Origin: Shewanella aestuarii
Lineage (GTDB): Bacteria > Pseudomonadota > Gammaproteobacteria > Enterobacterales > Shewanellaceae
Reading direction: 5' to 3'
Assembly (NCBI RefSeq): GCF_014647215.1
Contig: NZ_BMOT01000002.1
Location: forward strand, 310,001-374,000
DNA length: 64,000 nucleotides
The notes under the pieces were generated by a model that worked only from the letters and a program-made list of their open reading frames with translations, had not been told where the DNA came from and did not search any database. How positions within the stretch are numbered: the stretch's first letter is position 1; each line of letters starts with the position of its first letter. The translations under genes and the position numbers were made by a program. This document shows, in pieces, positions 8,877 to 17,145 of the stretch.

Positions 8877-10667
8877 ATGTTGTTAAAAGAACTATCTGCA
8901 TTAGCTTCACCATTGTCACAAGGGCAAGTTGATAAGCTAAAACAACTCACTTCTGAGTTATCCGCTGTGCAACTTGCTTGGGTGAGTGGCTACTTAGCTG
9001 CAAGCGCTAACCAAGGTCAGGTAGTCGCATCTGATGGCGCTGCACAAACCAGTGCAAGCCAAACAATCACCATTCTTTATGGCAGCCAAACTGGTAACGG
9101 TCGTGGTGTAGCAACTGAATTAGCTGCTAAAGCACAGGCACAAGGTTATACCGTTAACCTAGCATCAATGGGCGAGTACAACGTGCGCCAGTTGAAGCAA
9201 GAAACCTTATTGTTAGCGGTTGTCAGTACCCATGGTGAAGGCGAAGCCCCTGATGACGCTATGGAACTGCATAAGTTTTTAGCATCAAAGCGTGCTCCCA
9301 AATTAGATCACTTGCATTATTCAGTATTGGCATTGGGCGATTCGAGTTACGAGTTTTACTGCCAAACCGGTAAAGACTTCGATGCGCGTTTTGCAGCATT
9401 AGGGGCGAAACAATTATTACCGTTAGCCGAATGTGATGTTGATTACGAGCAAGCTGCTGCGGATTGGCAAGACAGTGTGGTTGAAGCGGTTAAACCACAT
9501 ATTCAAACTGCAAGTGCCAGTGTCGTGTCTTTAGCACCGGTTCAAGCTTCAAGCAGCGAGTTTACCAAGCAAAATCCGTATGCTGCTGAAGTATTAGTGA
9601 GTCAAAAATTAACAGGCCGTGATTCAGATCGTGATGTTCGCCACGTTGAAATTGATTTAGGTGAGTCAGGTATTACTTATCAAGTCGGCGATGCATTAGG
9701 TATTTGGTTTAGCAACAACCAAAACCTAGTGAGCGAAATCATTTCAGGTTTAGCATTAAACGCTGCAACTGAAGTGACCGTCGGTAAAGAAGTGGTCAGT
9801 TTGCAGGCCGCATTGACTGATAAAAAAGAGTTAACCCAATTATATCCAGGCCTTGTTAAAGCTTGGGCAGAGTTTAGCGCTAATGCGGATTTACTGGCAT
9901 TAAGTGAAGATAAAGAGCAAACGCGTCAGTTTATTCTTAAGCACCAACTTGCTGATTTAGTTAAAATCTACCCAGCTAAAGTCACCGCTGAGCAATTAGT
10001 TGAAGTGTTACGTCCGCTAACGCCGCGTTTATACTCAATTGCGTCTAGTCAGGCTGAAGTAGAAACTGAAGTGCATCTAACGGTCGCTTTGGTTGAAGAT
10101 GAGCGTCAGGGACAAGCACGATTTGGCGGCGCATCACATTTCTTAGCTTCAGCAGAAGAAGGTCAGGAAGTGAAGGTGTATGTTGAGCCGAATAATCATT
10201 TCCGCTTACCAGCAAACCCACAAACCCCAGTTATCATGGTGGGTCCTGGTACGGGTGTTGCCCCTTTCCGCGCCTTTATGCAGCAACGTGTGGCTGATGG
10301 TGTAGACGGCAATAGCTGGTTATTCTTTGGTAATCCTCACTTTGAACAGGACTTCTTGTATCAGGTTGAGTGGCAACAGTATTTGAAAAATGGTGACTTG
10401 AGTCGTTTAGATGTCGCGTTTTCTCGTGACCAAGCAGAGAAAGTTTATGTGCAACATAGGATCACTCAGCAAGCAGCTTTAGTGTGGCAATGGTTACAAG
10501 ATGGGGCTCACGTTTATATCTGTGGTGATGCTGAGCGTATGGCTAAAGATGTTCACCAAGCATTATTGAATGTTGCCATTACTGAGGGTGGATTAACACC
10601 TGAAGCCGCTGAGACTTATTTTGAAGAGTTACGCAGCAGTAAGCGTTATCAGAAAGACGTGTATTAA
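8877..10667 (+). CDS. cysJ: Sulfite reductase (NADPH) flavoprotein alpha subunit
   Basis: This 596-aa cytoplasmic flavoprotein passes electrons from NADPH through FAD and FMN to the CysI hemoprotein for the six-electron reduction of sulfite to sulfide. A flavodoxin-like FMN domain spans about 64-200 (LYGSQTGNGRGVA, STHGEGEAPDDA, ALGDSSYEFYCQTGKDFD). A linker and FAD domain follow (RPLTPRLYSIASS), then the NADP domain (GPGTGVAPFRAFMQQR) and the C-terminal KRYQKDVY typical of CysJ. Its length matches E. coli (599 aa). AAGG seven bases upstream supports the start. It is first in the cysJ-cysI-cysH cluster, with a 120-bp gap before cysI. Confidence 0.97.
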   Translation: MLLKELSALASPLSQGQVDKLKQLTSELSAVQLAWVSGYLAASANQGQVVASDGAAQTSASQTITILYGSQTGNGRGVATELAAKAQAQGYTVNLASMGEYNVRQLKQETLLLAVVSTHGEGEAPDDAMELHKFLASKRAPKLDHLHYSVLALGDSSYEFYCQTGKDFDARFAALGAKQLLPLAECDVDYEQAAADWQDSVVEAVKPHIQTASASVVSLAPVQASSSEFTKQNPYAAEVLVSQKLTGRDSDRDVRHVEIDLGESGITYQVGDALGIWFSNNQNLVSEIISGLALNAATEVTVGKEVVSLQAALTDKKELTQLYPGLVKAWAEFSANADLLALSEDKEQTRQFILKHQLADLVKIYPAKVTAEQLVEVLRPLTPRLYSIASSQAEVETEVHLTVALVEDERQGQARFGGASHFLASAEEGQEVKVYVEPNNHFRLPANPQTPVIMVGPGTGVAPFRAFMQQRVADGVDGNSWLFFGNPHFEQDFLYQVEWQQYLKNGDLSRLDVAFSRDQAEKVYVQHRITQQAALVWQWLQDGAHVYICGDAERMAKDVHQALLNVAITEGGLTPEAAETYFEELRSSKRYQKDVY

Positions 10668-10700
10668 CCGTCAAGGTTAACCCAAACAAAGTATATTAGG

Positions 10701-10761
10701 CTTAGCTGCCGAGTGAAAATTGCGACTTGATGAGTCATGACACAGCAATATTGCAGCTAAG
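10701..10761 (+). repeat. Nested hairpin between cysJ and cysI
   Basis: An outer 9-bp perfect inverted repeat (CTTAGCTGC 10701-10709 / GCAGCTAAG 10753-10761) encloses a second pair (ATTGC 10719-10723 / GCAAT 10745-10749) and a third (GACT / AGTC, 10724-10736). No T run follows, so it is not a standard terminator. It could stabilise, process or attenuate the cysJIH transcript. Confidence 0.55.
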
Positions 10762-10787
10762 TGATTATCGAATAAGAGGCGGTCACC

Positions 10788-12479
10788 ATGAGTGAGCAAA
10801 AGTTAGCAGTAAACGAATATTTAAAAATCGACAGTGATTATCTGCGCGGTACCATTCAAGAAGGGTTAGATACCCAAGTAACGGGATCATTCAGTGATGG
10901 CGATCAGCAGTTAATTAAATTCCACGGTTTTTACCAACAGGATGACCGTGATTTACGTAATGAACGTAAAGAGCAAAAACTAGAGCCTTTATATAGTTTT
11001 ATGCTTCGTGCACGTGTGCCTGGTGGTATTTGTTCACCAGCACAGTGGTTAGATGTGGATAAAATTTCATCTACCTTAACCACCTCAAACAGTATTCGTT
11101 TAACCACGCGTCAAACGTTTCAATATCACGGTATTCCAAAGCGTAATCTAAAAACTTTGATCCAAGGGTTAGACAGAGCCGCGCTTGATTCGATTGCGGC
11201 CTGTGGCGACGTTAACCGTAACGTGATGTGTAATCCAAACCCGGTTGAGTCTAAGTTACATCAACAGGCTTACGCTGTGGCCAAAGAGCTATCAGATCAC
11301 TTACTGCCGCATACTCGCGCTTATGCCGAGATTTGGTTAGATGAAGAGAAACTGCTTGATACCGAAACCAATGAACCTGTTTATGGCAAAACCTATTTGC
11401 CACGTAAGTTCAAAATGGCGGTATCTGTGCCACCAGACAATGATGTGGATGTTTACACCAACGATTTAGGCTTTATCGCTATCGCTGAACAAGGCGAACT
11501 GATTGGCTTTAACTTGGTTGCTGGCGGCGGCATGGGTTCAACCCATGGCGAAGTGGAAACCTTCCCACGCCTAGCGGATGACTTTGGCTTTATCCAAACC
11601 GCTGATGTGATTAAGTTTGCCGAAGCCGTTATGACAGTACAACGTGACTGGGGCAACCGTGTTAACCGTAAGCGTTCACGCTTAAAATACACGATTGTTG
11701 ACCATGGTTATGATGCGTTTAAAGCCGAAGTTGAAAAGCGTGCAGGGGTAGCATTTGCACCTAAGCGCGACGTAGTGATTGGCGATCGCGGCGATCGTTA
11801 TGGCTGGGTTGAAGGTATCGACAACAAGTGGCACTTAACCTTGTTTATCGAAAGTGGCCGTATTAAAGATATGCCAGGTAAAACACTGCAAACCGGTTTA
11901 CGTGAAATAGCTAAAATTCATAAAGGCGATTTCCGTATGACCTCTAATCAAAATATGATTATTGCCAGTGTTGCGGCTGAAGATAAGGCTGAAATTGAAG
12001 GCTTAGCCCGCAAGCACGGCCTATTAGGTGAAGTGCTATCGGCAACTCGCGGTCACTCTATTGCCTGTGTGGCATTGCCAACCTGTGCCCTAGCGATGGC
12101 AGAAGCTGAGCGTTATTTCCCAGCGTTTATTGATCATATTGATGCATTACAACAAAAGCACGGTATTGCTGATCAAGCCATAGTGGTGCGCATGACAGGT
12201 TGTCCTAACGGTTGTGCACGTCCATTTGCGGCAGAAATTGGTTTAGTGGGTAAAGCTCCTGGTCGTTATAATTTGTATTTAGGTGCTAGCTTCGAAGGTA
12301 CGCGTTTGAACAAAATGCACAGAGAAAACATTCAAGAAGCAGAGATTCTAGCTGAATTGGATGGCTTGTTTGGCCGCTACGCTGTTGAGCGTGACGCTGG
12401 CGAGACCTTTGGTAACTTCACTGTGCGTATTGGTGTTGTAAAGGCGGTTTTAGATGCCGCTAAAGACTTTCATGGGTGA
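10788..12479 (+). CDS. cysI: Sulfite reductase (NADPH) hemoprotein beta subunit
   Basis: This 563-aa siroheme and [4Fe-4S] subunit reduces sulfite to sulfide. The four cluster ligands are visible as C427-x5-C433 (ACVALPTC) and C472-x3-C476 (GCPNGC), an offset of seven from the E. coli positions as I recall them. Siroheme-anchoring Arg/Lys segments such as [27 protein letters not shown] and RMTSNQNM are present. GAGG upstream marks the start. It works with CysJ and needs siroheme made through CobA, encoded at 21058. It lies 6 bp before cysH. Confidence 0.97.
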   Translation: MSEQKLAVNEYLKIDSDYLRGTIQEGLDTQVTGSFSDGDQQLIKFHGFYQQDDRDLRNERKEQKLEPLYSFMLRARVPGGICSPAQWLDVDKISSTLTTSNSIRLTTRQTFQYHGIPKRNLKTLIQGLDRAALDSIAACGDVNRNVMCNPNPVESKLHQQAYAVAKELSDHLLPHTRAYAEIWLDEEKLLDTETNEPVYGKTYLPRKFKMAVSVPPDNDVDVYTNDLGFIAIAEQGELIGFNLVAGGGMGSTHGEVETFPRLADDFGFIQTADVIKFAEAVMTVQRDWGNRVNRKRSRLKYTIVDHGYDAFKAEVEKRAGVAFAPKRDVVIGDRGDRYGWVEGIDNKWHLTLFIESGRIKDMPGKTLQTGLREIAKIHKGDFRMTSNQNMIIASVAAEDKAEIEGLARKHGLLGEVLSATRGHSIACVALPTCALAMAEAERYFPAFIDHIDALQQKHGIADQAIVVRMTGCPNGCARPFAAEIGLVGKAPGRYNLYLGASFEGTRLNKMHRENIQEAEILAELDGLFGRYAVERDAGETFGNFTVRIGVVKAVLDAAKDFHG

Positions 12480-12485
12480 TTTAAT

Positions 12486-13259
12486 ATGAATACTGTAGCC
12501 AATGCTACAGCCCAAGCCTTCATTAGCCCTGAGCAATTAGTTCAATTGCTCAGTCAGCCAAAAGAGGTACAAAAGACAGAACTGGATAATATAAACCAGT
12601 TCTTGTCGGGGTTGACAGCACAACAACGCGTGGCATGGGGGCTGGCCTTCTTGCCTGGCGAACATGCTTTATCGTCTAGCTTTGGTATTCAAGCTGCAGT
12701 GATGCTGCATATGGTCAGTCAAGTGCAAGCTGATATTCCGGTTATTTTGACCGATACAGGTTACTTGTTTGCTGAAACCTACCAATTTATCGATGAGTTA
12801 ACCGAGCGGTTAAAGCTGAATTTACAGGTTTATCGTGCCGAGCAAACGCCAGCATGGCAAGAGGCGCGCTTTGGTAAATTATGGGAACAAGGTTTAGATG
12901 AGCTTGAGCAATATAATCGTTTAAACAAAGTTGAGCCAATGCAGCGGGCATTAGCTGAGTTGAATGTGGGCACCTGGTTTGCTGGTTTACGACGTACCCA
13001 AGCCAGCACCCGTGAGGCTTTGCCGATACTCGCGATTCACGGTAATCGTTTTAAGCTGTTACCGATAATCGAATGGAGTAATAAAGATGTGCATGTGTAT
13101 TTAACTGAGCACAATTTGCCATACCACCCATTATGGGAGCAGGGCTATGTGTCGGTGGGCGATACTCATTCAACTAAGCCTTTAGAACTGGGTATGAGTG
13201 AAGAAGACACACGCTTTAATGGCATGAAACGAGAATGTGGTCTGCATTACGAAATTTAA
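12486..13259 (+). CDS. cysH: Phosphoadenosine phosphosulfate (PAPS) reductase
   Basis: This 257-aa cytoplasmic enzyme reduces PAPS to sulfite with thioredoxin or glutaredoxin. Diagnostic segments are [15 protein letters not shown] (P-loop-like PP-motif region), [29 protein letters not shown] and the C-terminal ECGLHYEI with catalytic Cys251. The paired cysteines that bind an iron-sulfur cluster in APS reductases are absent. This fits the PAPS-specific type and agrees with the presence of cysC in the window. The start is 6 bp after cysI, with GGTGAT as a weak ribosome site. Confidence 0.96.
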   Translation: MNTVANATAQAFISPEQLVQLLSQPKEVQKTELDNINQFLSGLTAQQRVAWGLAFLPGEHALSSSFGIQAAVMLHMVSQVQADIPVILTDTGYLFAETYQFIDELTERLKLNLQVYRAEQTPAWQEARFGKLWEQGLDELEQYNRLNKVEPMQRALAELNVGTWFAGLRRTQASTREALPILAIHGNRFKLLPIIEWSNKDVHVYLTEHNLPYHPLWEQGYVSVGDTHSTKPLELGMSEEDTRFNGMKRECGLHYEI

Positions 13260-13502
13260 TCGTAAGCTGCAAAAATTAATTCATTGGTAACTATCTGAAA
13301 TTCAAATAACTACCAAAAAATGGTTAATTATTGTTTAAAAAAACAGGCAAAAATCAGCTGTATCTACTACATTTATTGACTTCCGTAGACGGTTTTTGTT
13401 GACACTTTTTAGGATTGTTTTTGCAATCTAAGTACCTCCAAAAGCTTCGCTCGCCTCCTCGAGCACATTGATTGACTTGTTAGCGTATAAGCAATCAAAT
13501 TT

Positions 13503-13533
13503 AAGCCCCAACAAGCAATGCTTGTTGGGGCTT
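13503..13533 (+). terminator. Strong hairpin, probable terminator of cysJIH
   Basis: A 15-bp perfect inverted repeat, AAGCCCCAACAAGCA / TGCTTGTTGGGGCTT, ends in CTTTCTGTT. It lies about 245 bp beyond the cysH stop. The T run is short, so efficiency is uncertain. I see nothing else recognisable in 13260-13502. Confidence 0.65.
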
Positions 13534-13576
13534 TCTGTTATGTTCTATCTGTTATTGAGCATATATCGTTTATGGT

Positions 13577-13799
13577 TCACTTTTGGACAATATTGGGTAG
13601 GAAGGTGACTTCAAGTGCAAATGATCCCGCGAGACGACGCAAGCACGTCCGTGTGGGCTTAACCAAAACCAATAACATCCTTGTTAAACAGCCAGTTCGG
13701 CATCCATGCCTCTCGCTCAAAAATGTTTCACTGAGTGAAACTTCGCCCTGTTTTGGATACTCGCTGACTCCTCAGTACCTGAATTTTATCTCTTCGATT
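13577..13799 (+). repeat. Intergenic repeat element, copy 1
   Basis: The 93-bp head (13577-13669) matches 13848-13940 with about three differences, covering TCACTTTTGGACA, GGTAGGAAGGTGACTTCAAG, GATCCCGCGAGACG and GGGCTTAACCAAAAC. A shared tail begins TTTTGGATACTCGC (13751) and ends TTCGATT (13799). Between head and tail this copy holds about 80 extra bases with small palindromes such as GGCATCCATGCC. A 97-aa open frame runs through it but has no protein character. I know similar repeats only as a vague impression from Shewanella intergenic DNA. Confidence 0.8.
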
Positions 13800-13847
13800 T
13801 GCCCTCATTGATAGCGGTGGAAAAGCTAAATCAGAACAGGAGTTAAC

Positions 13848-13997
13848 TCACTTTTGGACAGTATTTGGTAGGAAGGTGACTTCAAGTGCAAATGATCCCG
13901 CGAGACGCCGCAAGCACGTCCGTGTGGGCTTAACCAAAACATCCATGTTTTGGATACTCGCAGGCTCATCAGAACCTGAATTTTTGTTTCTTCGATT
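13848..13997 (+). repeat. Intergenic repeat element, copy 2
   Basis: Head 13848-13940 and tail 13948-13997 match copy 1. The middle is reduced to the palindrome AAACATCCATGTTT. The head is preceded by GTTAAC. A third, partial head (TTTTTGGACAGAATGAGTTAGG) starts at 14047, so the left flank of the accessory genes carries three starts of the same element within 500 bp. No coding potential is evident. Confidence 0.8.
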
Positions 13998-14137
13998 AAG
14001 CTTTATTTTAGGTGGGCACAAAACGATAAACACAAACAGTTAACCAATTTTTGGACAGAATGAGTTAGGTGCTTTGCTTGATTAGTGCTTGAAGAATTAC
14101 TTTATATATGGCAAAACTTCTAAACTAGTGGCCAAAT

Positions 14138-16441
14138 TCACTCATCCTCTTCAGTGTGATGAGTTTCTGGACATAAATGACCTGCTATTCCATGCAGTAG
14201 TATACTAAGCCTCGATTGGTCGGCATGTGCCATTGCCATATCTATTTTGCTGTGACCATATCCGGTACGGTATTTGTCTGCTTCTTCATGAAGGTCAGAA
14301 GCGGTCCTTGAACGGATATCAAAATTAGGTGCATCGTCCTTAGAAATATATGTATCAATATCAGTGAACAATTTCTCATCTGGCAACTCAAGGATGAGAT
14401 TCAAGCATGCCAAACCACAACAAGCTGATTCTAAGGATGCCCTACCAGTCTGATATTTACCGACCTTACGTGCCCAGCTAAGAAGCAAGCTTCGAATTTC
14501 AAGAGCTTCGATATCACAACCAAGTTTATGTGCATCTACTGCGGATTCGAAGATATTATCTGCGATACGGAACGTTTCTAGATATTTTATTGTTTCTTCA
14601 TCATCAGGAACCCAAGAAAGAACATTAATCAACCAAATGGCCGATTTTCTTAGTTTGTCTCTATGATGATCATCGCAAACATCCGAACAAGAAACGGCGA
14701 GGAGTAATTTTGTGATGTGTACAATCCAGTGGATTAAATCGAACGTAAGTTGAGATCTTTTCTCAATAGCCAGCAATAATAATTCTTTTTCAGTTTGATA
14801 TAACCCATCTCCCCACTCCTCTATATGGCCAACAACTCGCAGTGCGGCCTCATCGCTGGGTTCTGCATTGGATAAAGCATTTGCTAGCTCCGTAAACCAT
14901 GCCATTAAAGTATCGTTACTGGTTCCTGAATAGTAAGGCGCTAAGCTTGTGCTATGTACTCTTGTTGGCTGTGAATCCGGTATATTGAGGTATATTTCAG
15001 CAATCAGTTTTACATCAGCTCGAACCTCTTTGATTGCATAACTCACTTTCCATGACTCGCTTCTCAATAATTCAAAGGTCAGTCTTGCGAGCTGCTTTAC
15101 TGCCACCTGAGTTACCGGCTGGTAATTTTTGTTAACTGCTCCTGTGCAAGCGATTAGCGCAATTTTCTCAGAGATAGTAGCGATGTACTCAGACTTGTCG
15201 TTATGTACGATTAGTCGACCTGCATTTCCGAGTAAGCTTACGCCCTCAATTAATACATCAGCCATATCATGAGGAATAACACTTTCTACTGCACTTGTCA
15301 GATAGCCAGACACTAGATGAGCATGAGACCGTGGTGCATGTACATCGCCGTATTCAATGGACAAATAAAGCTGTGTGAGCTGAAGTAGGCTGTGTAAATT
15401 TTGTTTTATGAATTGCTCATCTTTGCGTGAAACGCCTACTTGGATATTCTGCCGTAAATGTTCAAGTGTATTTGTTAGAAAATCATCAGATGCCAGCGAA
15501 TTATCAAAAAAGTAACTGTTTGAGAAAAAGGTCTTTCCTTTTGTCTTAATATATAACGCATTAACTGCTACTATCCCATTAAGCGCAACCCGTGAAACAT
15601 CATGGTCGCCTTGTTCAGCGTAGCGCCTTGAAAAGGCAATACAATAGAATATGGCCTGATCGGCTGATGATGTCCAGTTTGGATGTAGCTGAAAGTAAGT
15701 AACACGGTCCATATCGTACTTACTTCTTAATTCATCATCTTCTGCTCCACCATTTGCATTTTCTCGAAGTAGCGGTGTCGTTCGTTTTATTGCTCTATCC
15801 CATATTTTAAAATCTCTTTCCGTATCAGCGACCACAAGACCCAGTTGCATAGTAGGGCTAATCAAAGCAAGCGCTCTACGATACGCAAGTACAAATAACA
15901 ATATAATTAGAAACGAACACCAGACTGTTGCTAATGTAGCGACGGATACCCAGGATTTATCTGGAATTAGTGAAAATGCTGTGATTATCAATGCCAATGA
16001 GAATGTAGAAGTAAATGCGCCAAGCAACTTTACGTCTGAACTAAACTTCCTGAACAAGCCATGCGGCATGCGCTCTACATTTACCTGCATAGCAAACATA
16101 ATGAGTGAGAACGCAATCGCGGTAGCGCCGATCATGGCACCACCAAGTGAAAGGAATAGCGCCCTAATCGAATCTAGTCGTCCTGATTGGGAAAAATATG
16201 GTTCTAAATAATTTTGAAGCGCTGGAAAAGAGATTGCGCTTGCAATCATTAGCACTGCTAGAAAGAACAAGCCTAATCCGCCAGCATATTTAGACTTGAA
16301 ATTGAAAAGCCAATTTTTCCCAAGATATAGATATTGCCAAGATTTGGCGTGCCAAAGCGACAATGACTCTTTTACATTTGATGTAATGGCAAGGGGTATT
16401 CGTCTTATCTTTTTCCAGTTCGATATGGCTTTATCGATCAC
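14138..16441 (-). CDS. Large membrane protein of unknown function, four N-terminal TM segments
   Basis: I do not recognise a characterised relative of this 767-aa protein. Four hydrophobic segments are visible at about 53-72, 96-120, 138-159 and 165-187, followed by roughly 575 mostly hydrophilic residues, probably cytoplasmic and alpha-helical. The TM2-TM3 region (SLGGAMIGATAIAFSLIMFAMQV, then LLGAFTSTFSLALIITAFSLI) recalls DUF2254-type membrane proteins, but this is tentative. The start is GTG with GGGAG nine bases upstream. It lies in the accessory region downstream of the HEPN-like gene, same strand, with about 100 bp between. No enzyme motif was found. A defence, sensor or transport role would be speculation. 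Confidence 0.7.
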   Translation of the reverse strand: MIDKAISNWKKIRRIPLAITSNVKESLSLWHAKSWQYLYLGKNWLFNFKSKYAGGLGLFFLAVLMIASAISFPALQNYLEPYFSQSGRLDSIRALFLSLGGAMIGATAIAFSLIMFAMQVNVERMPHGLFRKFSSDVKLLGAFTSTFSLALIITAFSLIPDKSWVSVATLATVWCSFLIILLFVLAYRRALALISPTMQLGLVVADTERDFKIWDRAIKRTTPLLRENANGGAEDDELRSKYDMDRVTYFQLHPNWTSSADQAIFYCIAFSRRYAEQGDHDVSRVALNGIVAVNALYIKTKGKTFFSNSYFFDNSLASDDFLTNTLEHLRQNIQVGVSRKDEQFIKQNLHSLLQLTQLYLSIEYGDVHAPRSHAHLVSGYLTSAVESVIPHDMADVLIEGVSLLGNAGRLIVHNDKSEYIATISEKIALIACTGAVNKNYQPVTQVAVKQLARLTFELLRSESWKVSYAIKEVRADVKLIAEIYLNIPDSQPTRVHSTSLAPYYSGTSNDTLMAWFTELANALSNAEPSDEAALRVVGHIEEWGDGLYQTEKELLLLAIEKRSQLTFDLIHWIVHITKLLLAVSCSDVCDDHHRDKLRKSAIWLINVLSWVPDDEETIKYLETFRIADNIFESAVDAHKLGCDIEALEIRSLLLSWARKVGKYQTGRASLESACCGLACLNLILELPDEKLFTDIDTYISKDDAPNFDIRSRTASDLHEEADKYRTGYGHSKIDMAMAHADQSRLSILLHGIAGHLCPETHHTEEDE

Positions 16442-16533
16442 AGTTTGGCGCTCCCTTTATTTAATGAAGCCTTTTAAAATCAATTCGTAGGGTAAGTAAT
16501 TTTACAGGTTCATAATGTTAGTATCGGTAAGAC

Positions 16534-16592
16534 ACACAACGCCTCAAGAAGAGGTGCCGCTTGCGGAATCCTTCTTTCTTGAGTGGTTAGGT
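16534..16592 (-). other. attC-like integron recombination site
   Basis: Read on the minus strand, the 59-bp site starts with ACCTAAC (matches the R'' consensus RYYYAAC, 16592-16586) and ends with GTTGTGT (one mismatch to GTTRRRY, 16540-16534). Inside are CTCAAGAA and TTCTTGAG arms (16583-16576 and 16550-16543), each two bases from its outer box, and a small CCGC-TT-GCGG hairpin in the loop. The stop codon of the HEPN-like gene (16546-16544) lies inside the L' arm, as is common in cassettes. The inner sequence GGATTCCGCAAGCGGCA resembles marine attC sites. No T run follows, so it is not a terminator. Confidence 0.6.
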
Positions 16593-17144
16593 GTCGGTGC
16601 TTTATTTCTGTTGAATTCATCTGGATTTGATTGAACTATTTTGAATTTATATTCAGCTATAGTGTGGGTAAGTCTATGCAATAGTTTCTCTATCTTGTAT
16701 ATCTCTGTTTCTTCTAGATAAAGAGCTTCCTGGAATTGCTCAATAGGCATTCTTATATCATGGTCATCAAAAGGTTTAAAGGAATACGTTATATATTCCA
16801 TTTGCTCCTCATCTGAATGACTTACCACTTTGTCCCTTAACCTTATGAGCTTATCTTTCAGCTCACATTCTTCTGTGGTGAATTCAAAGCCAATCGCCAA
16901 TAAATCTAGCTGCTCCCGTCCTCTTCCTGTTTTGAAAGGGCGAGCAAATGAAACAATTAATGTAGTTTCAAAACATCTAAATCTTCTAAGATCAACTTTA
17001 TTGTATTTCTTTTCATACTCACACTCTTCTATTAGGAAAGTTAAAGCCGACAGTGCTTGCTGAAAGTCCCATCCTGAATAGATGATTCTGTGTGAAATTG
17101 AGCAAATCCCTTTATTCATATTTATTCATCCTAAAAGCACCTAA
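16540..17144 (-). mobile_element. Probable single integron gene cassette (605 bp)
   Basis: The upstream boundary is GTTAGGT (17145-17139, minus strand), a perfect GTTRRRY core site 20 bases before the gene start. The downstream boundary is the attC-like site at 16592-16534. The first box of that site, ACCTAAC, is the exact reverse complement of the upstream core GTTAGGT. This is what cassette excision and circularisation require and would not be expected of two unrelated sites. One gene, short leader, stop inside attC and about 600 bp length all fit a cassette. No integrase gene or second clear attC is in the window, so this would be an isolated or relic cassette. Confidence 0.55.
16544..17119 (-). 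CDS. HEPN-like hypothetical protein, probable cassette gene
   Basis: This 191-aa soluble protein has no signal peptide or membrane segment. I recognise only a HEPN-like pattern: a predicted helix ends in LIRLRDKVVSHSDEE, with R95-D-x4-H101 matching the RX4-6H motif of HEPN ribonucleases and their inactive relatives. It is preceded by FETTLIVSFARPFKTGRG, a segment I associate with widespread HEPN-like hypothetical proteins. The last 20 residues (RKKDSASGTSS) are encoded by the attC-like site and are probably not part of the fold. HEPN domains often act as RNases in toxin-antitoxin and anti-phage systems. No antitoxin-like partner is evident, so function stays open. Confidence 0.65.
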   Translation of the reverse strand: MNKGICSISHRIIYSGWDFQQALSALTFLIEECEYEKKYNKVDLRRFRCFETTLIVSFARPFKTGRGREQLDLLAIGFEFTTEECELKDKLIRLRDKVVSHSDEEQMEYITYSFKPFDDHDIRMPIEQFQEALYLEETEIYKIEKLLHRLTHTIAEYKFKIVQSNPDEFNRNKAPTPNHSRKKDSASGTSS

Positions 17145-17145
17145 C

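Noticed and set aside
13518..13811. 97-aa plus-strand open frame after cysH
   Set aside because: It runs through repeat copy 1, has no ribosome site, and its translation shows no domain or protein-like composition.
13848..14033. 61-aa minus-strand open frame
   Set aside because: It lies wholly within repeat copy 2 and is explained by the repeat sequence.
14064..14070. GTTAGGT as the end of a second gene cassette containing the 767-aa gene
   Set aside because: That cassette would begin TTGTGT and would need ACACAAC at its 3' site. I find ACCTAAC with no matching R' box or inner arms within attC distance.
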